A stretch of DNA of 64,000 nucleotides from Flavobacterium enshiense (lineage in GTDB: Bacteria; Bacteroidota; Bacteroidia; Flavobacteriales; Flavobacteriaceae). The number at the start of each line of letters is the position of its first letter. Position 1 is the first letter of the stretch. The translations under genes were made by a program, and so were the position numbers. Under the pieces are notes generated by a model, which saw only the letters and a list, made by a program, of their open reading frames with translations, was not told the origin of the DNA and did no database searches. Location of the stretch: assembly GCF_022836875.1 (NCBI RefSeq), contig NZ_CP090376.1, positions 2,728,001-2,792,000 of the forward strand. The letters are read 5' to 3'. Shown here one piece after another: positions 19,735 through 27,499 of the stretch.

Positions 19735-19891
19735 AACAGCGGTTTTGTGCAAGCGGGGTTTTGGTGTGTAATGGAACGATCTGGAACCAAAAGTCTTTGC
19801 TTCTTTTCAACTTTTTTCTTTCTAACTTTTCGGTATATTTGTAAACGTCAGTAACAAAAATCCCCGCCTGACACAAAGCCGGCGGGACGTT
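19735..19891 (+). repeat. attC-like site 3 (long type, 157 bp)
   Basis: Arms GTG/CAC pair (TTTTGTGCAAGCGGGG against CCCCGCCTGACACAAAG). The interior has TCGGTATATTTGTAAAC. Confidence 0.85.
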
Positions 19892-19914
19892 AACGGCAAG
19901 CTGAAAAAAACGAT

Positions 19915-20421
19915 ATGGAAAGAAACGCAATCATTTTGATAATCCTTTTTTTTACGAAAATAAGTTTTGCACAAAATTTGGATTTTGATGAAATAAAATT
20001 CAAAGGTTTGAGTTTATATTCTTCAAAAAATCAAATAATCGAACAGCTTGGAAACCCCAAAAAGGAATACATTTCTAATTATGAATGCGGTGATTTTTCT
20101 AGTGAAGAACAAGGTGCAACATATTATAGTTTAGATTACGGAAGTGTAAAATTTACTGGAAATCAAAATGAAAAGTATGTTATAGATAAAGTTGATTTTG
20201 AAAATGACAAATCTTTAATTCTACATTACCAAAAACACAAATTAACTTGTGAAACAACATTGAATGAATTAGTAGAAATATTTGGTAAACAAATTATTGA
20301 ACTTATAGGAAGCGAATCAAACGGTGCGTTTATTATTCAACATTCTGAATATGATAATGGAATAAGATTTGAAATAAAAAATGGAAAACTAATAACATTT
20401 GAATATTGGTCACCTTGCTAA
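19915..20421 (+). CDS. Cassette 4: secreted protein, paralogue of cassette 22
   Basis: The 168-residue protein has a cleavable signal peptide (cleavage near SFAQ). It is highly similar along its whole length to the product of 56035-56541, sharing YSSKNQIIE, YECGDFS, EEQG, YYSLDYGS, IIQH, EYDNGIR and the C-terminus EYWSPC. Both genes sit in cassettes with identical ends (GTTAACGGCAAGCTG and CAGCCAGCCGTTAAC). The function is unknown. The similarity means the same cassette family entered or was copied twice. Confidence 0.78.
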   Translation: MERNAIILIILFFTKISFAQNLDFDEIKFKGLSLYSSKNQIIEQLGNPKKEYISNYECGDFSSEEQGATYYSLDYGSVKFTGNQNEKYVIDKVDFENDKSLILHYQKHKLTCETTLNELVEIFGKQIIELIGSESNGAFIIQHSEYDNGIRFEIKNGKLITFEYWSPC

Positions 20422-20434
20422 ACAGCCAGCCGTT

Positions 20435-20555
20435 AACAGCGGTTTTAAGCAATGGCGGGGCTTGGGATTTTTTGGAATGTTTTGTGAAATTTTTCGGTAT
20501 ATTTGTGAAGTTCCGTGAGTGGAAAACCGCCACTGCATAAAGCCGGCGGGACGTT
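20435..20555 (+). repeat. attC-like site 4 (shortest, 121 bp)
   Basis: Same outer ends with a shortened interior (TTTCGGTATATTTGTGAAG). Arms AAGCAATGGCGG and CCGCCACTGCATAAAG pair with one mismatch. Confidence 0.82.
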
Positions 20556-20583
20556 ATGCGACATCGCAAAAAACTAAACCTTC

Positions 20584-21036
20584 ATGATGAATAAATTTAC
20601 TTTATCTTATATCCTTTTGGTAAATGCGGCCATAATTGCTCTTGCAATTGCAGATATGATTTCGGGAAATATTTTTCTTAAATATATTTTTTTTATTATT
20701 AATTCTATTGTTTCAATTTATTGTGTTTTTCACATTACCAAAAAATATGCATACCATTATTTGTGCGCTACAAATCTCATTCAAGCTTTCTCATTAATGC
20801 TATTTGGTTTTAGCTTCAAATTTCTATTAGGCCCTGATTTATCATTTTTTCTATACAGTGAAGGAGATTTAAAATCTACGCTGAGTTTCAAAATTTTCAA
20901 TGTTTTTTTAATCTGTTCAAAAGGTTCTGAGATTAATGATTGGGTAATTGGGATTAATTTTATCCATCTTTTTGTTTTTTTCCATCTATTTTCCCTAATT
21001 TCTAAATCTAAAACGAAAATAAGCAACGTCGCATAA
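20584..21036 (+). CDS. Cassette 5: four-helix membrane protein
   Basis: The 150-residue hydrophobic protein has about four transmembrane segments (LLVNAAIIALAIADMIS near the start, IFFIINSIVSIYCVFH, a third around 65-80 and a C-terminal one around 120-140). It was not recognised. A second ATG follows the first directly. The stop TAA is supplied by the attC-like site. Cassette ends are GTTATGCGAC and GTCGCATAAC. Confidence 0.68.
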   Translation: MMNKFTLSYILLVNAAIIALAIADMISGNIFLKYIFFIINSIVSIYCVFHITKKYAYHYLCATNLIQAFSLMLFGFSFKFLLGPDLSFFLYSEGDLKSTLSFKIFNVFLICSKGSEINDWVIGINFIHLFVFFHLFSLISKSKTKISNVA

Positions 21037-21161
21037 CAGCAGTTTGCAGCAAGTGGGGCTTTAGGGCTAAATTTATTGTTGGTTTTGTGTTTGTAAACTT
21101 AATCTTAAATTGATACTTTTGGGAAAACAATCCCCCACCTGCAGCAAGCTGGCGGGACGTT
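21035..21161 (+). repeat. attC-like site 5 (short B type, 127 bp)
   Basis: Begins AACAGCAGTTTGCAGC and ends CTGCAGCAAGCTGGCGGGACGTT split over the arm; near-identical to site 13. The interior has GTTGGTTTTGTGTTTG. Confidence 0.85.
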
Positions 21162-21221
21162 ATGTGCAAGCGGCCAACTTTGCGTGAAAATTGCAGTCAA
21201 ATATTTAAACTTGAAAACGTT

Positions 21222-21554
21222 ATGAGCAAAAAATATTATAGAGATAAATTATCTTTCAAAGAAACAGTTTCAAGAAAAAAATGGACAATTTTTGTTTTCG
21301 CTATTGCATTTACAATCTCTATAATTTTTTATTTAGTGAATTATTACAGTGATAATTACTTAATAAAATACATATCGGAAAATCTTTGGCTTCAAACTAT
21401 TTTTATGTTTTTAACAGTAGCTGGTTTGATTAGTATTTTCTACCCTTTCTCAATTAGAAAAGAACTTAATGAAAAGGATATTATCTACAATTATGAAGAA
21501 AAAAATAGAATAGAAAAACAAACTGAGGAAAACAGAAAAAAAGCAACTTTTTAA
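21222..21554 (+). CDS. Cassette 6: two-helix membrane protein
   Basis: The 110-residue protein starts at MSKKYYRDKLSF and has two hydrophobic helices (FVFAIAFTISIIFYLV, and FMFLTVAGLISIFYPF), then a charged Glu/Lys-rich tail. An in-frame ATG at 21162 lies in the cassette core (GTTATG) and would add 20 residues; the internal start gives a more usual membrane protein N-terminus. It was not recognised. Ends are GTTATGTGC and GCACATAAC. Confidence 0.6.
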   Translation: MSKKYYRDKLSFKETVSRKKWTIFVFAIAFTISIIFYLVNYYSDNYLIKYISENLWLQTIFMFLTVAGLISIFYPFSIRKELNEKDIIYNYEEKNRIEKQTEENRKKATF

Positions 21555-21569
21555 TTAAAGCCAGCACAT

Positions 21570-21725
21570 AACAGCGGTTTTAAGAAATGGCGGTTTTAGG
21601 GATTTATCGGTAATGGTCAGTGAATATTTTCTTCTCCGAAGTGAGGCTTTTTCTTTCAATCTTTTCGGTATATTTGTAAACATCAGTAATAAAAATCCGC
21701 CACTTCTTAAAGCCGGCGGGACGTT
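21570..21725 (+). repeat. attC-like site 6 (long type, 156 bp)
   Basis: Arms AAG/CTT pair: TTTTAAGAAATGGCGG against CCGCCACTTCTTAAAGCC. TATATTTG is in the interior. Confidence 0.85.
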
Positions 21726-21757
21726 ATGCGACAGCTTAAAAAAAATTAGAGCAAACA

Positions 21758-22030
21758 ATGAGCGAAGACAATTTATATCTACTTTTTTGCTACCTGATTT
21801 TTGGGCTGACACTTAGTATATTAGCAGTAAGAAGTAAAAACCGACTAAAAACTGTAATTATAAATTTAATAATTGCAGGACTTTATAGTGGACTATTCTT
21901 TTACAACTTGAAATTTAACAGTTCAGGCGGTTCGGGACTTGTTTGGCTTGTATATCTAATGTTCGCAATTGGACTACATTGGATAATTAATTTGATTGGA
22001 ATTATATTGACTTTTACGAACAGACAATGA
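21758..22030 (+). CDS. Cassette 7, gene a: small membrane protein
   Basis: The 90-residue protein has three hydrophobic helices and was not recognised. Its stop overlaps the start of the next gene (ATGA), so the cassette carries a translationally coupled pair. This is the only two-gene cassette seen. Confidence 0.65.
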   Translation: MSEDNLYLLFCYLIFGLTLSILAVRSKNRLKTVIINLIIAGLYSGLFFYNLKFNSSGGSGLVWLVYLMFAIGLHWIINLIGIILTFTNRQ

Positions 22031-22596
22031 GAATTTATCTGACAGACCAGAAAAACAAGTTCAAGCAACACCTTGAGTTCTTAAAGACCAAAAAAGTGAT
22101 GGTCTATAACAAAGCTCGATTAAAAGAAAAAACTACGACCGTAAGTATTAAAACGACAAAAAAATTTGACGAACTAGATCTTAATTTCCTTTTCGATTAT
22201 CAAATCTTTCCTGACAACATTATGACCTTTAAAACCCAATGGACTGATGAGAAAAGGAAAATGGAAATAAACGACACAATTGCGCAACAAGTTTACATTC
22301 CACCAATAAAGTCATTTTCGCAAAAAATAATTTTTGGAGTAAGAATAAATGAAATAATTGATCAAATCAATAAAAAAGGATTTAGTTACGAGACACTTGA
22401 AGGACACGTTGAAAAAGGAGTTTCAACTTTTACAATTGAGCAACTTAACGACAAGTTAATTTTTAAAATTAAAACTTACTCGACACCAGGAAACATTTTG
22501 ACTAAATTAGTTGGACCATTTTTTTCAGTTCCTTATCAAATTTTCTGCACCAAAACTGCTTTGAAGCACGTAAAACAACAATTAGAAAATCAATAA
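22027..22596 (+). CDS. Cassette 7, gene b: DUF1990-like protein
   Basis: The 189-residue soluble protein has a C-terminal half (FSYETLEGHVEKGVSTFTIE, then KIKTYSTPGNILTKLVGPF) that resembles the DUF1990 pattern GHPExGEExF followed by AFSRPAxxxxRLxGP. The match is by eye and moderate. It overlaps gene a by 4 bp. Cassette ends are GTTATGCGAC at the start and GTCACATAAC at the end, with one mismatch. Confidence 0.6.
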   Translation: MRIYLTDQKNKFKQHLEFLKTKKVMVYNKARLKEKTTTVSIKTTKKFDELDLNFLFDYQIFPDNIMTFKTQWTDEKRKMEINDTIAQQVYIPPIKSFSQKIIFGVRINEIIDQINKKGFSYETLEGHVEKGVSTFTIEQLNDKLIFKIKTYSTPGNILTKLVGPFFSVPYQIFCTKTALKHVKQQLENQ

Positions 22597-22627
22597 AATT
22601 AAATGTAAAAAAGGAAAGCCGTCACAT

Positions 22628-22783
22628 AACAGCGGTTTTGTGCAAGTGGGGTTTTGGTGTATAATGGGACGATCTGACATCAAAAGTCTTTACTTCACTT
22701 CAAGTTTTTTCTTTCAATCTTTTCGGTATATTTGTAAACGTCAGTGACAAAAATCCCCACCTCCACAAAGCCGGAGGGACGTT
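22628..22783 (+). repeat. attC-like site 7 (long type, 156 bp)
   Basis: Arms GTGCAAGTGGGG and CCCCACCTCCACAAAGCC pair. The right end is GGAGGGACGTT instead of GGCGGGACGTT. Confidence 0.83.
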
Positions 22784-22808
22784 GTGCGTCATTGTAAAAA
22801 ACTGCAAG

Positions 22809-23336
22809 ATGAAAACACCATTTAATTTAGATAAAGGAATACACTTTGAAGATTCTGGGAACACTTTATTATGGTTTGAAGATTTTGAAACACTTCGCAA
22901 AATTGATAATCCTGAAATATGTAGAAATGGATACATCTTAAAGTGGCGAAATAAATTATGTTTAGGCGGACAAAGACTTAATGTGTCTGTAATTAGAAAT
23001 GATTACAATAACTACAATAACAAACTCGAATCAGTAGAATTTGAAGAACAAAACGGTGAGCCTTGGAAAACGTATGAAAAATATTCGGAGCTCATGAAAA
23101 CATATTTTGGAAATCCAAACGAATGGAAAGATGATGGATATGGAAGACCAACGGAGTTATGGAATATTAATGATTTACAAATAATTATTGGAGTTGGAGA
23201 AAGGTTTACAGAATTTGAAATTTTCAGTATTCGAAAAGGAAAGCGATTTTGGAAACTTAATCATGAGAAACAACGAACGCACAACAGCGGTTTTATGAAA
23301 TGGCTAAGGTCATTGTTTATCGGTAATGGTCAGTGA
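22809..23336 (+). CDS. Cassette 8: unknown soluble protein running into the site
   Basis: The product is about 175 residues from ATG 22809 (MKTPFNLDKG); earlier in-frame codons are in the cassette core and lack an ATG. It is acidic, soluble and not recognised (LGGQRLNVSVIRNDYNNY). The reading frame continues 54 bp into attC-like site 8, so the last 17 or so residues are encoded by the repeat; that arm is atypical (TGGCTAAGG). The stop may once have been upstream. Cassette ends are GTTGTGCGT and ACGCACAAC. Confidence 0.65.
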   Translation: MKTPFNLDKGIHFEDSGNTLLWFEDFETLRKIDNPEICRNGYILKWRNKLCLGGQRLNVSVIRNDYNNYNNKLESVEFEEQNGEPWKTYEKYSELMKTYFGNPNEWKDDGYGRPTELWNINDLQIIIGVGERFTEFEIFSIRKGKRFWKLNHEKQRTHNSGFMKWLRSLFIGNGQ

Positions 23337-23441
23337 ATATTTTTCTTTCTCCGAAAGAGGCTTTTTTCTTTCAGTCTTTTAGGTATATTTGTAAACATCA
23401 GTAATAAAAAATCCGCCACTTCATAAAGCCGGCGGGACGTT
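23283..23441 (+). repeat. attC-like site 8 (long type, degenerate left arm, 159 bp)
   Basis: The left arm TTTTATGAAATGGCTAAGG departs from the usual GGCGG; the right arm CCGCCACTTCATAAAGCC is normal. The interior has TTAGGTATATTTG. Confidence 0.8.
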
Positions 23442-23474
23442 AGCTGCTAGTTTACTCGACGAAATGGAATCGAA

Positions 23475-23999
23475 ATGAAATTTGAAATTAAATTCAACGA
23501 AGAAATTTATACAAAACAATTACAACTACTTTATGACATAGCATATAGTAACGAAATTACTTATTATAAAAAGTCAAATTATATTGGATTCGCTTTACTT
23601 TTTGTTAGCTTAATTTTACTTTACAATAAACCAAATTTCTTTGCATTTGCATTATTATGTTTTGCCTTTGGAAATCTTATTCCATACTATGTCAAATTTT
23701 TCAAGCGAAAATCTCTTTTAAAAAGACTCAATAAAGAAAAACAAGAAACAATAAATCTTTACAATAAAAATCCAATTTCTACTTGGGAATTTTTTGATAA
23801 TTCATTTAAATATTCAGATTTCCAAGGCGATTTTAATTTGGAGTGGAAAGATTTTGCGGCATATAAAATTATTGATGAAACAATATTTTTATTCACAAAA
23901 ACAGACAAACCATTTATCTTCGGGAAAATAGAAATTGGTAAGGAAAACTATGAGAAAATTATAGAACTTGTAGAGAGTAAAATCAAAACCAGCAGCTAA
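23475..23999 (+). CDS. Cassette 9: YcxB-like membrane protein
   Basis: The 174-residue protein has two hydrophobic helices (about residues 36-72) between a short N-terminal segment and a C-terminal domain reading WEFFDNSFKYSDFQGDFNLEW, FAAYKIIDETIFLF, which is the layout of YcxB-like proteins. The function is unknown. The stop TAA is supplied by the attC-like site. Cassette ends are GTTAGCTGCT and AGCAGCTAAC. Confidence 0.65.
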   Translation: MKFEIKFNEEIYTKQLQLLYDIAYSNEITYYKKSNYIGFALLFVSLILLYNKPNFFAFALLCFAFGNLIPYYVKFFKRKSLLKRLNKEKQETINLYNKNPISTWEFFDNSFKYSDFQGDFNLEWKDFAAYKIIDETIFLFTKTDKPFIFGKIEIGKENYEKIIELVESKIKTSS

Positions 24000-24156
24000 C
24001 AGCGGTTTTGTGCAAGCGGGGTTTTGGGGATTTATCGGTAATGGTAAGTGTTTGCATTTTCTTCTTCATTTTGAAGCTTTTTCTTTCATACTTTTCGGTA
24101 TATTTGTAAGCGTCAGTAATAAAAATCCCCGCCTGACACAAAGCCGGCGGGACGTT
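23998..24156 (+). repeat. attC-like site 9 (long type, 159 bp)
   Basis: Arms GTG/CAC pair as in site 1. The interior has TTCGGTATATTTGTAAGCG. Confidence 0.85.
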
Positions 24157-24197
24157 AGCAGCTATATCAAAAAAACTAAACGCAAAAACCAAATTCA

Positions 24198-24794
24198 GTG
24201 AAAAGATATTTTTTACTCATATTTTTAATAATGATTAATACATCTGGATTTACTCAAAATCTTGTTGAAAAAAATTATATCGTATTAATTTTCGATGTCA
24301 AACAAAATGATAATTTACATCCAGGAAGATTCTCATATTGGATTGCTGAATCAGATAAACTAAATGATAAGTTCGAATTTGATTTCTCACCTCTATTTCT
24401 AAATCTATTCTATACAAGCAATGCTTACGATGATTGTTGTATGGGAAAAGCTTCTAATTTCTATACATTTACAACTGAATCCAAATTTGAATTCACAAAA
24501 GAATTTGAAAATAAACAAAAGATATTTCGAGAGTTTTTAAAAAGCAACGCAAAAAAAATTCAAACCATCAAAAAGAAATGGGAAAATGGTCGCAATGAAA
24601 CAGTAACAATATCTGCAATACCTATTAAAACTAAAATATGTAATTGCAAAATACTTGATAAAAAGAAAAACTACTATAATTTTGAATCAGTATCGTTACC
24701 AATCTCAGATTTTGAACTCAATAATGAATTTTGGAAATCGAAAAATGCAAGTTATATCATAAACGATTACTCAAAATTTGAGTCAGAATATTAA
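24198..24794 (+). CDS. Cassette 10: secreted protein of unknown function
   Basis: The 198-residue protein begins at a GTG and has a clear signal peptide (YFLLIFLIMINTSGFTQ). The mature region contains YDDCCMGKAS and a Lys-rich segment; it was not recognised. No ATG gives a complete signal peptide, which supports the GTG. Cassette ends are GTTAGCAGCT and AGCTGCTAAC. The site after it is cut by the insertion of the integrative element. Confidence 0.65.
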   Translation: MKRYFLLIFLIMINTSGFTQNLVEKNYIVLIFDVKQNDNLHPGRFSYWIAESDKLNDKFEFDFSPLFLNLFYTSNAYDDCCMGKASNFYTFTTESKFEFTKEFENKQKIFREFLKSNAKKIQTIKKKWENGRNETVTISAIPIKTKICNCKILDKKKNYYNFESVSLPISDFELNNEFWKSKNASYIINDYSKFESEY

Positions 24795-24812
24795 AATAAG
24801 ATACAGCTGCTA

Positions 24813-24836
24813 ACAGCGGTTTAGTGTCAATGCGCC
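24813..24836 (+). repeat. attC-like site 10, truncated by element insertion
   Basis: AACAGCGGTTTAGTGTCAATG matches the left arm of a site (as in GTG types), but the rest of the site is missing and unrelated sequence follows. Confidence 0.7.
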
Positions 24837-24883
24837 TGTAACCACCTTATTTTACTACTATTCTTACCTTTTTAATCTTCATT

Positions 24884-24905
24884 AGTACAACATAGGTACA
24901 ACAAA
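24884..24905. repeat. Left copy of element-end repeat
   Basis: GTACAACATAGGTACAACAAA-type sequence, containing GTACAAC twice, matches 47429-47452 with one indel. It is a candidate integrase binding site or attachment repeat. Confidence 0.5.
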
Positions 24906-25397
24906 TCAGAATACTTTTAAATCCCTGTAAAGCCCCACTCTATTGAGCTGTGCTTGCCGGTTTAGTTCTTGGAACTCTGCCAACCTACCGCAGTAGTACT
25001 GTTGTACTGCTTTTGCATACCCATTAATCAAAAGCAAATCATTTAAACATTCCCCTCCTGGAAGAATTACATAACCTAATTGCCTATTCCAATAGTCATA
25101 ATAGTTATCCTGTTCAGTAATAATCGTTACAGCCGTTTTAGGCGGTGCAACCGACAAAACGAAGTGTAAGGATTGCAAACCTAATTGAAGTAAATAATGA
25201 GCCGGCAAATGGCTTTTCTCTTCGTCCTCAATCATCTTGCGGTTTAACTTCACTTCCGGTGCATCTAAACCATATAATCGGATTTCTTTTCTCTTTTGGG
25301 TGAATTGATTGCAAATGATGATGCTGTCTCCGTCAAGGACTTCGTCAATTTGCCAGTGGGTTTCCACTGTGTACGGTGCTTTTGCGCTGTATTGCAT
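24906..25397 (-). CDS. Thermonuclease (staphylococcal nuclease-like)
   Basis: The product is about 163 residues from ATG 25397 (MQYSAKAPYTVETHW); an upstream ATG at 25430 adds 11. SNase-fold motifs are VLDGDSIIICN, KEIRLYGLDAPEV and a C-terminal NRVGLYRDL, though the usual second catalytic Arg region is modified. No signal peptide, so it may act in the cell. It sits at the left end of the element, divergent from the next gene. Confidence 0.75.
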   Translation of the reverse strand: MQYSAKAPYTVETHWQIDEVLDGDSIIICNQFTQKRKEIRLYGLDAPEVKLNRKMIEDEEKSHLPAHYLLQLGLQSLHFVLSVAPPKTAVTIITEQDNYYDYWNRQLGYVILPGGECLNDLLLINGYAKAVQQYYCGRLAEFQELNRQAQLNRVGLYRDLKVF

Positions 25398-25494
25398 TGA
25401 TTTACAGTTATTTAAGTATTGACATTTCAAAGATAATAATTGAACTTTGACTTATCAGTTTAATCTTATTAATAACAATTTAAATCTAAAGAAA

Positions 25495-26298
25495 ATGGCT
25501 AGACAGAAAGGCGTTTTAAAGTATGTGGGAACTCTAGGAGATGTTCGTCACTTCAAAATTAAAGGACAAGAAGGCTACTTTGCCGGAATGGTTGGCGGTC
25601 CTTCAGGGGAGCAAGTTTTAACTGCTCCAGAGTTTGAAAGAACTCGTGAGAACATGAACGAATTTGGCGCTTGCGCCAAAGCAGGGAAATCGGTTCGAAC
25701 CGGACTTTCTCAATTAATGAAGCAAATGTCCGACACTCAGGTCGCAGGACGTTTGACCGCTATCATGAAAAAAATCAATTTGGAAGACCAAACCGAAGCC
25801 AGAGGGTACCGAAAAATTGAAATCAGTTCTCAGAGAAATTACCTCATCGGGTTTGAGTTTGACAAAAACACTTCCTTGAATGGTATTTTCAATGCTCCAT
25901 TCACAGTAACACATGACGCGGGAAGAGATTCAGCGGATTTTGTAATCCCAGCTTTTAATCCTGCTAACCTGGTGAATGCTCCTGCTGGTTCTACTCATTT
26001 CCGCTTAATCAACACAATTTCTGTTGTGAGTGACTTTGAGTACAATGCAACTACTAACAGTTACGAGCCGATGGATGCGCCACTGAATGAAGTGAGCGAT
26101 GTACAGTTCAGCGGATTCTTGGACTTGTATGCAGCTGCTCCGGCTACAACGGTTACTGCTGCCCTACCTGCCGGAACGGTTCCGACTGCCAACGTAACGG
26201 TTTTACAGTGTATCGGAATTGAGTTCTACCAACAAGTAGGACCAAATTTCTACTTGTTTGCTACCGGCAACTGTTTGAAAGTACAGGATGCTTTCTAA
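25495..26298 (+). CDS. Conserved Bacteroidota mobile-element protein, MARQKG family
   Basis: The 267-residue protein starts at MARQKGVLKYVGTLGDV, preferred over an upstream in-frame codon because related proteins start this way. It has the family pattern: FERTRENMNEFG, AGKSVRTGL, RLTAIMKKI, RGYRKIE, LIGFEFDKN, then a beta-rich C-terminal domain with THFRLINTISVV. I recall such proteins, often in tandem, in Bacteroidota genomes but not their function; a structural (capsid or surface) role is conceivable. Followed by a clear terminator at 26313. Confidence 0.6.
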   Translation: MARQKGVLKYVGTLGDVRHFKIKGQEGYFAGMVGGPSGEQVLTAPEFERTRENMNEFGACAKAGKSVRTGLSQLMKQMSDTQVAGRLTAIMKKINLEDQTEARGYRKIEISSQRNYLIGFEFDKNTSLNGIFNAPFTVTHDAGRDSADFVIPAFNPANLVNAPAGSTHFRLINTISVVSDFEYNATTNSYEPMDAPLNEVSDVQFSGFLDLYAAAPATTVTAALPAGTVPTANVTVLQCIGIEFYQQVGPNFYLFATGNCLKVQDAF

Positions 26299-26312
26299 AA
26301 AAGGTTAAGACA

Positions 26313-26341
26313 AATCCCTCGGCTAGTCTGAGGGATTTTTT
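26313..26341 (+). terminator. Terminator after the MARQKG-family gene
   Basis: AATCCCTC/GAGGGATT stem with nine-base loop, followed by TTTTTTG. Confidence 0.85.
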
Positions 26342-26369
26342 GTTTCACACCTAATCTTTCAATTTTGCG

Positions 26370-26633
26370 ATGGAAAATGTAAATAACCTCACAGTACTTT
26401 TTGGAACACTTATCAGCTTACTGCTTTCGGTTGTGGCATACTTTATTAAGCAACTACACACCGATTTCAAAAGAATGGAGAAAGATTTGGTCGAAGTCAA
26501 AACAATGGCTTTAATCATCAAATCGGAGTTTAAAAGCGGAAACGATTTACTCAACCAAAAAGTAGAATACCTAGAAAAAAGAGTACAAACAATAGAACTA
26601 TCACTTTTAAAAAGTCAAGATCATGAAAAATAG
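26370..26633 (+). CDS. Small membrane-anchored coiled-coil protein
   Basis: The 87-residue protein has one N-terminal transmembrane helix (LFGTLISLLLSVVAYFI) and then a heptad-patterned coiled coil (KRMEKDLVEVKTM to VEYLEKRVQTIELSLL). It overlaps the next gene by 11 bp. No family assigned; similar small proteins accompany phage-derived modules. Confidence 0.6.
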   Translation: MENVNNLTVLFGTLISLLLSVVAYFIKQLHTDFKRMEKDLVEVKTMALIIKSEFKSGNDLLNQKVEYLEKRVQTIELSLLKSQDHEK

Positions 26634-26877
26634 AAAAATGAATGTTGTGGAAAGAGTTCAGGCACCAACTCCAAAATGGTTCAAAGTATTACGCACTATC
26701 GGGCTTGCTTTGGCAACTGTTGGCGGGAGTATCATTGCTGCACCAATAGCTTTGCCAGCCGGACTGGTCACGGCTGCCGGATATTTGGTTTTGGGTGGCG
26801 GTATAATTTCCGCAGTTTCCCAAACTGCTGTAAAATCTGAAGAAGAACAGAAAACAGAACCGGAAAAAGTAATCTAA
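26623..26877 (+). CDS. Small Gly/Ala-rich membrane protein
   Basis: The 84-residue protein has one or two hydrophobic Gly/Ala-rich helices (LALATVGGSIIAAPIAL, LVTAAGYLVLGGGIISAV) and a charged C-terminus. It is coupled to the previous gene and followed by a terminator. A holin-like role is possible but unsupported. Confidence 0.55.
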   Translation: MKNRKMNVVERVQAPTPKWFKVLRTIGLALATVGGSIIAAPIALPAGLVTAAGYLVLGGGIISAVSQTAVKSEEEQKTEPEKVI

Positions 26878-26898
26878 CCGGTATCAATCAAAAATGAA

Positions 26899-26927
26899 GA
26901 GCTCCGAAATTCGGGGCTTTTTTCGTT
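26899..26927 (+). terminator. Terminator after the small membrane protein pair
   Basis: AGCTCCGA/TCGGGGCT stem (one G-U pair) followed by TTTTTTCG. Confidence 0.8.
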
Positions 26928-27028
26928 TCTATGGGCAAATGCTTTGCCTTTCACCGTTTTATTTAATTGGTGCGTTTATATTGCTGTTATGCGTTGGTTT
27001 ACTCTGAATAGAAGCGCAAGCAAATGAA

Positions 27029-27451
27029 TTATCCTTTGTAATAGCGATATAAAATCGTTTTTCGTAAATCATTTATGAGATTTATGTTTTCTTGGAATTG
27101 CTTTTCTTTCTGTTCCAAGAGTTTGAGTGCCTGCATGTTTTTTTGGTGCTGCTCGTGGTCCTGGATTAATCGGGTGACTTTTGGGAAAAACTCTTTTTTG
27201 AAATCGTACAGATTTACAAAGGGAATGACTGAACCGCGAAGGTACATATGCCAAAATTTTGACTTCCATAAGCTGAACGCAATCCAGAAGACCGTTTCGC
27301 AATCCTCTTCGTTTGAGAAGATAATTACGAAGCTGTTTGTAAATGGTGCTTTCTGTGGCTTTCCGCTGTTCATCCCTTTGTTTAGGATGAATACGTGTGG
27401 TTTGGCGTAAATAGTGCCGTTTCTGTGGGTTTTAACAATGTAGTTTGTCAT
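27029..27451 (-). CDS. DUF6943-like conserved protein
   Basis: The 140-residue soluble protein starts MTNYIVKTHRNGTIYAKPHVFIL and contains GMNSGKPQKAPFTNSFVI and FWIAFSLWKSKFWHMYLRGSVIPF, with a coiled C-terminal helix. This is a recurring protein of Bacteroidota mobile elements that I recall as DUF6943, not verified. It reads away from the structured region next to it. Confidence 0.62.
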   Translation of the reverse strand: MTNYIVKTHRNGTIYAKPHVFILNKGMNSGKPQKAPFTNSFVIIFSNEEDCETVFWIAFSLWKSKFWHMYLRGSVIPFVNLYDFKKEFFPKVTRLIQDHEQHQKNMQALKLLEQKEKQFQENINLINDLRKTILYRYYKG

Positions 27452-27499
27452 GGCTCCGGATGTTTGGGTTATGCTCGGACCTTGCCTCGCACAACAATT

